NCBI GenBank assembly: GCA_965369385.1
Contig: CBDUQP010000020.1
Coordinates: forward strand, 1-32,163
Direction: 5' to 3'
Origin: CBDUQP01 sp965369385
GTDB taxonomy: Bacteria > Planctomycetota > Phycisphaerae > SM23-33
DNA length: 32,163 nt
The translations under genes and the position numbers were made by a program. Below the pieces are notes generated by a model. It was not told the DNA's origin, made no database searches, and saw nothing but the letters and a program-made list of their open reading frames with translations. Below are positions 16,603 through 24,678 of this stretch, one piece after another; within the stretch, counting starts at the first letter, position 1; each line of letters starts with the position of its first letter.

Positions 16603-17205
16603 ATGCAAGATCAGCCACAAACCGATATAGACAACAATGCCACGATACCCAGAGTAGGCAGGGTGGATGTCAGCAACTACCACAACGTACACTCGATTCG
16701 CAACCGCATTGCGAGGCTTGTTTGGGGATTCGTGTGGGTTCTGTTGTTTCGTCTGAGCCCACGCATATGTAATGGTTGGCGACGTTTCCTGCTGCGGCTA
16801 TTCGGCGCAAAGATCGCAAAGCACGCGAATATCGGAGCATCATGTAAGATATGGGCTCCGTGGAATCTCACGATGCAAGAATACAGTTGCCTGGCAAGCA
16901 ATGTGGACTGCTATTGTGCCGCCCCAATTACGGTAGGTGCTCACAGCACAGTTTCGCAATACTCGTACCTCTGCTCTGCCTCGCACGATTTTACAAGGCC
17001 CGCGATGCCCTTGACAATGGCCCCGATTGTCATCGAAGATCAGGTGTGGGTATGTGCGGATGTCTTCATCGGCCCTGGTGTCACAGTCGGACAAGGTGCC
17101 GTCGTGGGGGCCAGGTCAACGGTCTTCAAGGATGTCGAACCCTGGAAGGTAGTTGCGGGAAACCCTGCCAGAATCATAAAAGAACGCGTAATGAAAGGAG
17201 AATAA
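16603..17205 (+). CDS. WcaF-type sugar O-acetyltransferase (left-handed beta helix)
   Basis: The 200-aa protein matches the putative colanic-acid acetyltransferase WcaF pattern. An N-terminal amphipathic part with WGFVWVLLFRLSP is followed by RRFLLRLFGAKI. Hexapeptide repeats then follow (IGASCKIWAPWNLTM, ITVGAHSTVSQYSYLCSASHDF with the catalytic-type His128), and the last coils run IGPGVTVGQGAVVGARSTV to VVAGNPARIIKER. It would acetylate a sugar hydroxyl using acetyl-CoA. It lies one base before the GTG of the next gene, whose ribosome site AAGGAG is inside its 3' end. Confidence 0.93.
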   Translation: MQDQPQTDIDNNATIPRVGRVDVSNYHNVHSIRNRIARLVWGFVWVLLFRLSPRICNGWRRFLLRLFGAKIAKHANIGASCKIWAPWNLTMQEYSCLASNVDCYCAAPITVGAHSTVSQYSYLCSASHDFTRPAMPLTMAPIVIEDQVWVCADVFIGPGVTVGQGAVVGARSTVFKDVEPWKVVAGNPARIIKERVMKGE

Positions 17206-17206
17206 G

Positions 17207-18040
17207 GTGTCAATATCTGTCCTTATCCTCACGCTCAATGAAGAAATCAATCTACGGAGTTGTCTCGAGACGCTGTCTTTCTCTGATGACATTGTGGTGT
17301 TTGATTCCTACAGTTCAGACCGAACGGTCGAGATCGCCAAGGAATTCGGCGCACGGGTGGTCCAGCGGAAATTTGACAACTGGTCGAGCCATCAGAACTG
17401 GGCTGTTCAGAATATCGATTTCAAGCATGACTGGGTATATTACTCAGATGCTGATGAGAGAGTTCCGGAGTGTTTAAGAGACGAGATTCTGGACATAACG
17501 TCTGACGACTCGCGAGAGGAAGTGACATACTTCGCCCGCAGACGAAATCTGTTTATGGACAAATGGCTCAGACATGGGGGAATGTTTGACGTGTGGATCG
17601 CGCGATTGTGGAAACCTGACAAAATCCACTGGGAACGCGATGTCAATCCCATAGCGATTATAGACGGCAAGACCGGATATCTGAAGAATGAATTCCTGCA
17701 CTATTTCTTCAGCAAGGGATTTGGAGAGTGGTTTGAACGTCATAATCGCTACAGCCACCACGAAGCAGTCGAAACATTGAAATCTCTCGACAACAGCGAG
17801 TTCAGGTGGCGAGAATTCCTGTCAACGGACAAGATTATCAGGCGGAATGCACTAAAGAAGCTGTCGTTCAAGATGCCCTGCCGACCTGTCATGAAGTTCC
17901 TATTCATGTACATACTGAAAGGCGGATTTCTGGACGGGAGGCCAGGCTTCACATACAGCATCTTGCAGGCCGTCTATGAGGCAATGATTGTCTTCAAGAC
18001 AAAGGAGATGCGCAGAACTGCTAAGAATTTTACGATGTAG
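17207..18040 (+). CDS. Family 2 glycosyltransferase (WaaE/KdtX-like), first of a tandem pair
   Basis: The 277-aa GT-A protein starts with SVLILTLNEEINLRSCLETL, then DDIVVFDSYSSDRTVEIA, and a DXD-like YYSDADERVP near residue 85. The C-terminal part is basic with HYFFSKGFGEWFERHNRYS and ends in a hydrophobic stretch (FLFMYILKGGFLDGRPG) that may sit on the membrane. It begins at GTG 17207, preceded by AAGGAG seven bases upstream. It is clearly paralogous to the next gene in motif order and in both termini. The donor sugar is unknown. Confidence 0.92.
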   Translation: MSISVLILTLNEEINLRSCLETLSFSDDIVVFDSYSSDRTVEIAKEFGARVVQRKFDNWSSHQNWAVQNIDFKHDWVYYSDADERVPECLRDEILDITSDDSREEVTYFARRRNLFMDKWLRHGGMFDVWIARLWKPDKIHWERDVNPIAIIDGKTGYLKNEFLHYFFSKGFGEWFERHNRYSHHEAVETLKSLDNSEFRWREFLSTDKIIRRNALKKLSFKMPCRPVMKFLFMYILKGGFLDGRPGFTYSILQAVYEAMIVFKTKEMRRTAKNFTM

Positions 18041-18088
18041 CCTCCATCCACTACCAGCAACCAGAACCACAACCCACAGGATAATGTC

Positions 18089-18934
18089 ATGGACTCAACG
18101 ATAGACAACAACTTCTCAATTGTGATTCTCACACTTAACGAGGAGGTGCATCTCGAAGAATGCATTGACTCTCTGAGCGGTTGTGACGACATCGTGGTGT
18201 TCGACTCCAACAGCTCAGACAGCACTGAGAAGATCGCGATCACCGCAGGTGTCAGGTTTGTTCAACACCAGTTCGATGACTACTCATCCCAACGCAATGC
18301 CGCACTTGAGACCTTGGACTTCAAATACCCCTGGGTATTCTTCGTCGATGCGGATGAGCGCATGACGCCCGAACTTATCCATGAGACCCGCGGAATGATT
18401 GCCGAAAGCAACCCGCATTGCTCGCTGTATCACATCAGATGCAAGAATATGCTCATGAACAAATACCTGAGACACAGCGGCGAATGGCAAGGTTGGCTAC
18501 CACGGCTGGTTCGCCGTGGGGGAGGGCAATTTATCAATCCCTTGAATGAAGCTTTCAAGACCGATGGACAAGCCGGAATCCTCAGAGAACAATTGGTTCA
18601 CTACCCCTTCCGCAAGGGGCTTGGTTTTCATATCGAAAGGTGCAACAAGTATTCCTCAGTCGAGTCGGAGATAATCTGGCAAGAACTGAAACACGGCAAG
18701 CGTCCAAGTATTTTCGCGAGTGACCAGCAGCAGCGAAACATGGCTTGGGACAATCTTGCCAGGCGCCTGCCCGTGCGTATACTGTGGCGATTCATCAGGC
18801 TTTACTTGCTCAAACTGGGCGTCATGGACGGCCTTCCGGGCCTCATGGCCTGCACGTTTGATACGATCCACCAATATATGATCGACCTCAAGCTCCTGGA
18901 ACTAAAGAGACATGACAATGGGCTATCGATCTAG
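18089..18934 (+). CDS. Family 2 glycosyltransferase (WaaE/KdtX-like), second of a tandem pair
   Basis: The 281-aa paralogue of the preceding gene has the same opening, IVILTLNEEVHLEECIDSL, then DDIVVFDSNSSDSTEKIA, FFVDADERMTPELI and a matching C-terminus (LPVRILWRFIRLYLLKLGVMDGLPG). The two genes probably arose by tandem duplication and then diverged, perhaps taking different acceptors. The spacer is 48 bp and the ribosome site is weak. Confidence 0.92.
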   Translation: MDSTIDNNFSIVILTLNEEVHLEECIDSLSGCDDIVVFDSNSSDSTEKIAITAGVRFVQHQFDDYSSQRNAALETLDFKYPWVFFVDADERMTPELIHETRGMIAESNPHCSLYHIRCKNMLMNKYLRHSGEWQGWLPRLVRRGGGQFINPLNEAFKTDGQAGILREQLVHYPFRKGLGFHIERCNKYSSVESEIIWQELKHGKRPSIFASDQQQRNMAWDNLARRLPVRILWRFIRLYLLKLGVMDGLPGLMACTFDTIHQYMIDLKLLELKRHDNGLSI

Positions 18935-19014
18935 AATCGCCACTGCCCCAATCACCTGAATGAATCTCGCCAATACTACACAAGTAGCAATATGCTGCAA
19001 TAAGAAGAACTCCA

Positions 19015-20358
19015 ATGATAGACAAGGATAGCACGCAAGACAATAAGCACAAGACGAAGATCTCCGCATGCGCTATATTGCTTGTTGCATTCATGGTCGT
19101 CCTGGCACTGCGAGGACCTGTTCGCTCCATCACAATGAGCCAAGACTTCGCGGTATACTACTGCTGTGCTCGAACGTGGCTCCATGGCGAAAACTGCTAC
19201 GACACAGAAACACTTCGTCAGACCGCACGCGATGCCGGCGGAGCCCCCGAGCTTCTACTTGAAGACGCGATGAATCCGCCCACGACCTTCGTCCTGTTGG
19301 CGAGCATTGCCTGGATGCCATGGCAAGCTGCCATAGTTACATGGATGTGCCTCAATCTTCTTGCTATCACCATCTCGCTCATAGGACTCCTGAAGCTATC
19401 AAAGATACATCTGACTTTGCCGCGCAAGCTCCTGCTGTGCGCGTTGATCATTGCACTGGTGCCCATGCACACCGCAATCGCACTGGGACAGCTCTCTGTC
19501 GTTGTGTTGATGTGTATCGTCTGGGCTATAGTCTGCGACGTGAACAAACGCCCGTATCTATCCGGAGTATTGCTGGCAATCGCCACCTGTCTGAAACCCC
19601 AATGCGGAGTCATCTACTTTCTCTACTTCGCACTGAAATGGCAATGGCGCCCACTTGTAGCTGGAATTGTCACGGGAGGGCTGTTGCTGACAATTGGAGT
19701 ACTCAGGCTGGAAATGTTCGGCATAGACTGGTTTGCATCCATGAAAACTAACTATGACACCTTCCTGCTTGGAGGAAGGGGAGATGTGAGCAGGCTTTCC
19801 TTCCGCCACCAGTTCCTCCAGTTTCAATATCCAATGCATGTACTGCTGGGAAACAAATTTGTGGCGAATGCGATAACCTGGTCAGCTGCTGGAACTATCG
19901 GACTGATCGTATTGCTCACGCGACAGAAAGCCACTCGCGAAAGACGCATAGCCCTATATGCCACGCTTGGAATCATCGGGTTGATCGTTTTTTACCACCG
20001 CACCTACGACGCTGTCCTCGTCGCTCTGCCCATCCTTTGGGCCATGGGAACCTGCCATGCGATTTCACACCGCGCAAAGATCGCAATACTCATACTGGCA
20101 GCACCCTTCCTGGTGGTACCCTGGCCGTCAACACTTTATGTGTTCGCCCAGAAGGGCATAATCCCTGCCGGCATAGCTGACAGTTGGGTATGGCAGGCGT
20201 TTGTACTCCCACATCAGGCGTACCTGCTGATGGCTATGGCAATCATTCTGACCGCTTCAATGTGGCGGGCGAGTCGCTGCTCAGCGGAAGCGGAAAACGC
20301 TACTGGGCAGGAGGCGTTGGCGGGCAGCCCTGCTGATACCACTCCACCGTGCGATTGA
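19015..20358 (+). CDS. GT87/DUF2029-type membrane glycosyltransferase
   Basis: The 447-aa polytopic membrane protein has a short charged N-tail and a first helix ILLVAFMVVLALRG. The conserved extracytoplasmic loop SQDFAVYYCCARTWLHGENCYD contains an Asp expected for GT-C polyprenyl-phosphate-sugar-dependent transferases of the GT87 (PimE-like) group. MNPPTTFVLLASIAWMPW and ALGQLSVVVLMCIVWAI are further family-like blocks. Such enzymes add a sugar on the periplasmic face. It is the last plus-strand gene. Its final 59 bases overlap the 3' end of the convergent minus-strand gene. Confidence 0.82.
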   Translation: MIDKDSTQDNKHKTKISACAILLVAFMVVLALRGPVRSITMSQDFAVYYCCARTWLHGENCYDTETLRQTARDAGGAPELLLEDAMNPPTTFVLLASIAWMPWQAAIVTWMCLNLLAITISLIGLLKLSKIHLTLPRKLLLCALIIALVPMHTAIALGQLSVVVLMCIVWAIVCDVNKRPYLSGVLLAIATCLKPQCGVIYFLYFALKWQWRPLVAGIVTGGLLLTIGVLRLEMFGIDWFASMKTNYDTFLLGGRGDVSRLSFRHQFLQFQYPMHVLLGNKFVANAITWSAAGTIGLIVLLTRQKATRERRIALYATLGIIGLIVFYHRTYDAVLVALPILWAMGTCHAISHRAKIAILILAAPFLVVPWPSTLYVFAQKGIIPAGIADSWVWQAFVLPHQAYLLMAMAIILTASMWRASRCSAEAENATGQEALAGSPADTTPPCD

Positions 20359-21307
20359 TGCCTTCCGGCAGTGCGACTTGGGGCACGAATCCGAGCTCAG
20401 ACGAAATGCGATCGCTTGAGAAGCACAGGTCGCCTGCAATCCGGCCGATTACGCCGCTGTTTACCGGCATGTCGCGCCGCGTAATGAACTCAAGCACATC
20501 CCCACACAATCCCATCATCTTCAGCATCCACGCCGGAGTATTCTTCAGCAGTTCGCCCTTGCCCATCGACCTACATATCTCCGAGTAGATATCCCGCGTG
20601 CCGTAAGGCTTGGCGTCGCACACCAGATACACTCTGCCGTCGCTTTCGGCGTGGTCGAGCGCTGCGATGGCTGCGTCAACCACGTTGCCCACATACACCA
20701 TGCTCCGCTGATTGCGAATAGCGCCGAACGGAAGCTTCCTGCCTTTCGATGCGGCATCCAACAGGCGAAGAACATTGCCCTTCGCGCCCGGGCCGTAAAC
20801 CATGGGCAGTCGCAAGGCCACGGTGTGCATTGCATTTTCACGCCCGAACTCGAAGACACATTTCTCGGCAGCCAGCTTGCTTCTGCCATATGGCGTTGTC
20901 GGCTTGGGCGGGGTATTCTCATCGAACACGCCCGAATCCTCTTCCCCCATCGCCTTGACCGTACTCATCAGCAGGAAGTGCGATACACCCCCGTCGCGAG
21001 CGGCTTGCAGCAGCAATTTCGTACCATCCACATTCACTCTAAAAAACGCCTTCTCGGGATCCGGCGCAGGATCGTTCATCATGTGAACTCTAGCAGCCAG
21101 GTGCACCACATGTGTTACGCCGTCAACCACGCCAGCGAGACTCTCGGCGTTAAGCAGGTCGCCGCGGACTATTTCGGGGTTGCCTGGCAAGGAGACTTCT
21201 GGCAATCCTTCGATCAACATCGCCTTGGTCTCGATACCACGCTGGGCGAGCTGCGCCAGAAAATGTCGCCCAAGAAAACCATCGGCTCCGGTAACTAGAT
21301 ACTTCAT
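20300..21307 (-). CDS. NAD-dependent epimerase/dehydratase, WbpV-like
   Basis: This extended SDR of 335 aa has TGADGFLGRHFL (residues 6-17), HLAARVHMMND, MSTVKAMGE (Ser115), and Tyr140-GRS-Lys144. The HLAARVHMMND and STVKAMGE blocks recall the reductases that convert the WbpM-type 4-keto product to UDP-QuiNAc (WbpV/WreQ type). A 4-epimerase is the alternative. Its ATG overlaps the stop of the upstream GT4 gene, so the two are coupled. It is the last gene of the minus-strand operon. A WbpM-like dehydratase and a WbpL-like transferase in the same window support the QuiNAc reading, which remains inference. Confidence 0.88.
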   Translation of the reverse strand: MKYLVTGADGFLGRHFLAQLAQRGIETKAMLIEGLPEVSLPGNPEIVRGDLLNAESLAGVVDGVTHVVHLAARVHMMNDPAPDPEKAFFRVNVDGTKLLLQAARDGGVSHFLLMSTVKAMGEEDSGVFDENTPPKPTTPYGRSKLAAEKCVFEFGRENAMHTVALRLPMVYGPGAKGNVLRLLDAASKGRKLPFGAIRNQRSMVYVGNVVDAAIAALDHAESDGRVYLVCDAKPYGTRDIYSEICRSMGKGELLKNTPAWMLKMMGLCGDVLEFITRRDMPVNSGVIGRIAGDLCFSSDRISSELGFVPQVALPEGINRTVEWYQQGCPPTPPAQ

Positions 21308-22515
21308 ATTTGCTTACCCTCAAGCACGGCTTGGTACAGTTGCATGCCTGTTTTCTCGGTATAACGTTCTTCGAATAGCTCTCTGGCCCGCTTGCCCTGG
21401 GCGCCCGCGTCTGCCCTGTTATCGGCCCAGCGGGTGATAATATCTTCCAACCCAGCCGCATCCCCTTCATCCACCACCGCACCGCCGCCATCTTCCAAAA
21501 GCATCCTCGCAATTTCGCCAGTGCGATTGCCCTGGTAAATAACAGGCCGCCCCGCCGCCATTATCCCGTATGTCTTGCTCGGAACAATCAAACCCTCATA
21601 ACCGTTACGCAGGCTGACGAAATGAGCATCGCCAAGCGGCAGACTGTCGCACAGATCCTCACGAGGAAAGTATCCGCGAACGGTCACATTGTCCAGCCCA
21701 TGGGCGTCACGAAACGCTTCCACCTCTTTGCGACGCACTCCGTTGCCAACGAAGAGAAAACGAATATCGCTCCTGTCGCGAAGATTCAACGCGGCGGCCA
21801 GTATATCCTCAAAGCGATGCCCAACTCCCATATTGCCCGAATACATCACGATGAACTCATCGGTCAAACCGAGTTCCTTGCGAAGCGGATTCACCTCGGC
21901 CGCCAGCGGACGAATTGCTTCGCCGTCGGACCAGTTGCGAATGATCGCGATCTTTTCATCGCTGATACCGTACTGCCTCACACGATCCGCCATGCACGTG
22001 CCGAGAACCACTATTCGCTCCGCCCTCTTGAACGTAGCACAGGTAATCCCGCGCGCGATGCGAGAGAGTATGCCCTTGGGCTTCATCAGCCCGGCACATT
22101 CGGCAACATCAGGAAACAGATCCATCACCACATAAACATACGGTTCATGCCGTAACATCCGCAGAAATATCCCGGCGGCTGCATACATCGGCGGATTGGT
22201 CAGCAAGACCACCCGATCCACCCGACGCGCAAACAAGGCATACAAAAAGCTCCCCAGCGTGAACGCGCACAGGTCCAGCAGCCTGGCCACCATCGAACCC
22301 TTACCAAGATTCGGGCTCCATATCCGCCGGAACTTCACGCCGCGAATCGTCTCCGATTTCGACAACCGCTCGCCCTTGCCCTCGTATGTCCCGCGGCCGG
22401 CAACCACATCCACATCGTGCCCCTCGCCCGCCAAGTGAAACGCCACATCACTCATCAACTGCGAGACAGCCGACATGTCCGGGTACATGAAAGTATGTAT
22501 GAAACGAATTCGCAT
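21304..22515 (-). CDS. Family 4 glycosyltransferase (WbuB/WcaI-like)
   Basis: The GT-B enzyme of about 403 aa starts MRIRFIHTFMYPDMSAVSQL. It continues with the usual WbuB-like marks VLLTNPPMYAAAGIFL, YVYVVMDLFPDVAECAG, VVLGTCMADRV, IRNWSDGEAIRPL, MYSGNMGVGHRFEDIL and a C-terminal YEGLIVPSKTYGIMAAGRPVI donor site. I chose the ATG at 22515, four bases beyond the stop of the upstream gene. An ATG at 22527 with GGAG close by would overlap that gene. Longer in-frame extensions to 22734 lie inside the upstream gene and are not credible. It probably adds the second sugar to the lipid-linked first sugar. Confidence 0.93.
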   Translation of the reverse strand: MRIRFIHTFMYPDMSAVSQLMSDVAFHLAGEGHDVDVVAGRGTYEGKGERLSKSETIRGVKFRRIWSPNLGKGSMVARLLDLCAFTLGSFLYALFARRVDRVVLLTNPPMYAAAGIFLRMLRHEPYVYVVMDLFPDVAECAGLMKPKGILSRIARGITCATFKRAERIVVLGTCMADRVRQYGISDEKIAIIRNWSDGEAIRPLAAEVNPLRKELGLTDEFIVMYSGNMGVGHRFEDILAAALNLRDRSDIRFLFVGNGVRRKEVEAFRDAHGLDNVTVRGYFPREDLCDSLPLGDAHFVSLRNGYEGLIVPSKTYGIMAAGRPVIYQGNRTGEIARMLLEDGGGAVVDEGDAAGLEDIITRWADNRADAGAQGKRARELFEERYTEKTGMQLYQAVLEGKQI

Positions 22516-22519
22516 CAGA

Positions 22520-23629
22520 TCACTCATTCTCCGTCTTATTCTCAGTATCGCTCGACACGTCTTCGTTCGCATCTTCACCACCGCCGGTAACAATCGCCTC
22601 GGGCAGATCCATGCGATGAGTCGCGAAATAGCCATGCACCAGCACACTGTAGCATACCATGATCGCCAGCAACACACATAGCAGCCCCAGGCGAACACCG
22701 TCCGAATCGACCTTCGCATAGATGCCCGCGCCAACGCATCCCACCAGCATCAACGCCGCCTGCACGCCCGTTACCCGCGCATGACTCCATCCGCACCGGA
22801 TGAGCAACTGATAATGATGTTCGCGATGAGCCTTCACGAAATTTTCCCGCTTGATCACGCGTTTGAATAGCGTAAACGTGGCATCGTACAGGAACACTCC
22901 CAGAGGCAACATGAACGCAACCCATGGAATGTCCGTCCTCCCGGCCCCTATCAGTGTCAGCATCGCCAGTATATATCCCAGGCTCGTGGACCCGGAATCG
23001 CCCATGAACATTTTTGCCTTGGGGAAATTATGCGGCAGGAACCCTACACACGCGCCGCAAAGCCCCATCGATACAATCACGCTGTTTGCACTGCCGCCCC
23101 ATATAAATAATACCGCCAGCATGCCGCCGCCAAAGAACCCCTGCGCTGCGGATATGCCATTTATGCCGTCCATGAAATTGAAGAAATTCACAAAACCCGC
23201 AACGAACAGAACCGCAAATATCAACCCGCCAATCTCGCCCAAATGCAACGTCATGAAAGGCAGTTCAATATCCGCCAGTTCAACGCCCAGCAACTTCACC
23301 GCAGCCGCCGTCACCAGCAAATGCACAGCCAGACGCGGGATCGACGGGATCGTGTAGAGATCATCAAGAAAACTAACCACGGAGATAATCACAACCGATG
23401 CGATACCATAGAGAAAATGATTCGTGTATTCGCCGGTCACAAGCACGGATACCGCCATGGCTATCAAAATCGCAATACCGCCCGTCCGCGGAACCGCGAC
23501 CGTGTGGCTGGACCGATGGCCCGGTGTGTCCATGATCTGCTTGCGAAATCCGATGATCCTTGCGGGAATCGCCACAAGAAACGCGGCCACAAGCGCCACC
23601 ACAAAAGCCCCCGGAATATGCCATGTCAT
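22520..23629 (-). CDS. Undecaprenyl-phosphate sugar-1-phosphate transferase (WecA/WbpL family)
   Basis: The 369-aa polytopic membrane enzyme would start repeat-unit assembly by moving an N-acetylhexosamine 1-phosphate from its UDP donor to undecaprenyl phosphate. MraY/WecA family motifs are clear: HRSSHTVAVPRTGGIAI, the Mg-binding SFLDDLYTIP, NFFNFMDGINGISA, FMGDSGSTSLGYILA, and the cytosolic HREHHYQLLIRCGWSH. The HxxHHYQ form is that of WbpL/WbcO-like members. The C-terminus has an acidic tail (GGGEDANEDVSSDTENKTENE) that is unusual for the family. Confidence 0.94.
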   Translation of the reverse strand: MTWHIPGAFVVALVAAFLVAIPARIIGFRKQIMDTPGHRSSHTVAVPRTGGIAILIAMAVSVLVTGEYTNHFLYGIASVVIISVVSFLDDLYTIPSIPRLAVHLLVTAAAVKLLGVELADIELPFMTLHLGEIGGLIFAVLFVAGFVNFFNFMDGINGISAAQGFFGGGMLAVLFIWGGSANSVIVSMGLCGACVGFLPHNFPKAKMFMGDSGSTSLGYILAMLTLIGAGRTDIPWVAFMLPLGVFLYDATFTLFKRVIKRENFVKAHREHHYQLLIRCGWSHARVTGVQAALMLVGCVGAGIYAKVDSDGVRLGLLCVLLAIMVCYSVLVHGYFATHRMDLPEAIVTGGGEDANEDVSSDTENKTENE

Positions 23630-23697
23630 ACTAAGAATGATTCTGTCTCCTGAAATTCGCTATCAAACACAAATCACGCAACTTGCTCAACCGAAGT

Positions 23698-24657
23698 TCA
23701 CGTGTATATATCCCTGCACCAATCAACCTGGCGTTTCACGCCTTCGGCGAAGTTCATCTTCGGCTCATAATCCAACAAGCGTCCTGCCTTGGCGACATCC
23801 CCAAACGTGCGGTCCACATCACCCGGCTGCATGGGCTGGTGTTCAATTTTGGCATTAGTGCCCACGGCATGCTCGATAGTCTCGATCATTTCCGCCAACG
23901 TAACCGGCGACTTGCTGCCAAGGTTGATTATCTCGTATCCCTTGCAGCGATCGATCGAAGCCACCACACCATCGATAATGTCATCGATATACGTATAGTC
24001 ACGGCTGGAAGAACCGTCGCCGAACATCGTTATTGGCTTGCCCTGCAGAATTGCCGCAGTGAACTTGTGAATCGCCAGGTCAGGACGCTGCTTTGGCCCG
24101 TAAACCGTGAAGAACCTGAGCGCCGTCACGGGCAGATCATACAAGTGATGATACGTAAAGGAGATCAGCTCACATGCTTTCTTGGAGGCGGCATATGGGC
24201 TTATCGGATGATCGACACTGTCGGCTTCGCTGAATGGCACCTTGGGATTATTCCCGTACACACTTGACGATGATGCGAGAACGAAACGAGGCCGCTTGCC
24301 ATTACCCGCAATCAACTCCAGAAGGTTGACTGTGGCGAGGATATTGGCCTGCTCACAGGCAACCGGGTCTGCAATACTCGGCCGCACGCCTGCACGGGCG
24401 GCAAGATGCACCACAACATCCACATCACCACAACTTGAATCCCACATCGCCTTCAATCCACCCGCATCGCACAGATCCTGCTCAAAGAATGTGAATTCTT
24501 CATGCTGCATGAAGGCGGCGAGGTTGCGTTCCTTGATCGCCCGATCATAGTAAGGATCGAAGTTATCCAACCCAATCACAGTCTCACCATCGGCGAGCAA
24601 CCGCTCGCACAGATGAGACCCTATGAATCCGGCTGCTCCGGTTATCAATACTGGCAT
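23698..24657 (-). CDS. UDP-glucuronate 4-epimerase-like SDR
   Basis: The 319-aa extended SDR has the NAD site ITGAAGFIGSHLCERL, then GLDNFDPYYDRAIKERNL, HLAARAGVRPSI, the catalytic ASSSSVYGN (Ser130-132) and Tyr155-AAS-Lys159. The FFTVYGPKQRPDLAIHKF and FGDGSSSRDYTYIDDI blocks are those of UDP-glucuronate epimerases. Its place 21 bp downstream of ugd supports the pathway UDP-glucose to UDP-GlcA to UDP-GalA. Decarboxylase or plain UDP-glucose epimerase activity is less likely. Confidence 0.9.
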   Translation of the reverse strand: MPVLITGAAGFIGSHLCERLLADGETVIGLDNFDPYYDRAIKERNLAAFMQHEEFTFFEQDLCDAGGLKAMWDSSCGDVDVVVHLAARAGVRPSIADPVACEQANILATVNLLELIAGNGKRPRFVLASSSSVYGNNPKVPFSEADSVDHPISPYAASKKACELISFTYHHLYDLPVTALRFFTVYGPKQRPDLAIHKFTAAILQGKPITMFGDGSSSRDYTYIDDIIDGVVASIDRCKGYEIINLGSKSPVTLAEMIETIEHAVGTNAKIEHQPMQPGDVDRTFGDVAKAGRLLDYEPKMNFAEGVKRQVDWCRDIYT

Positions 24658-24678
24658 CGTGTATTTCCTGTCGGCGAT

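Noticed and set aside
20651..21298. 215-aa plus-strand ORF opposite the WbpV-like gene
   Set aside because: The minus-strand SDR has all family motifs; the opposite frame has none.
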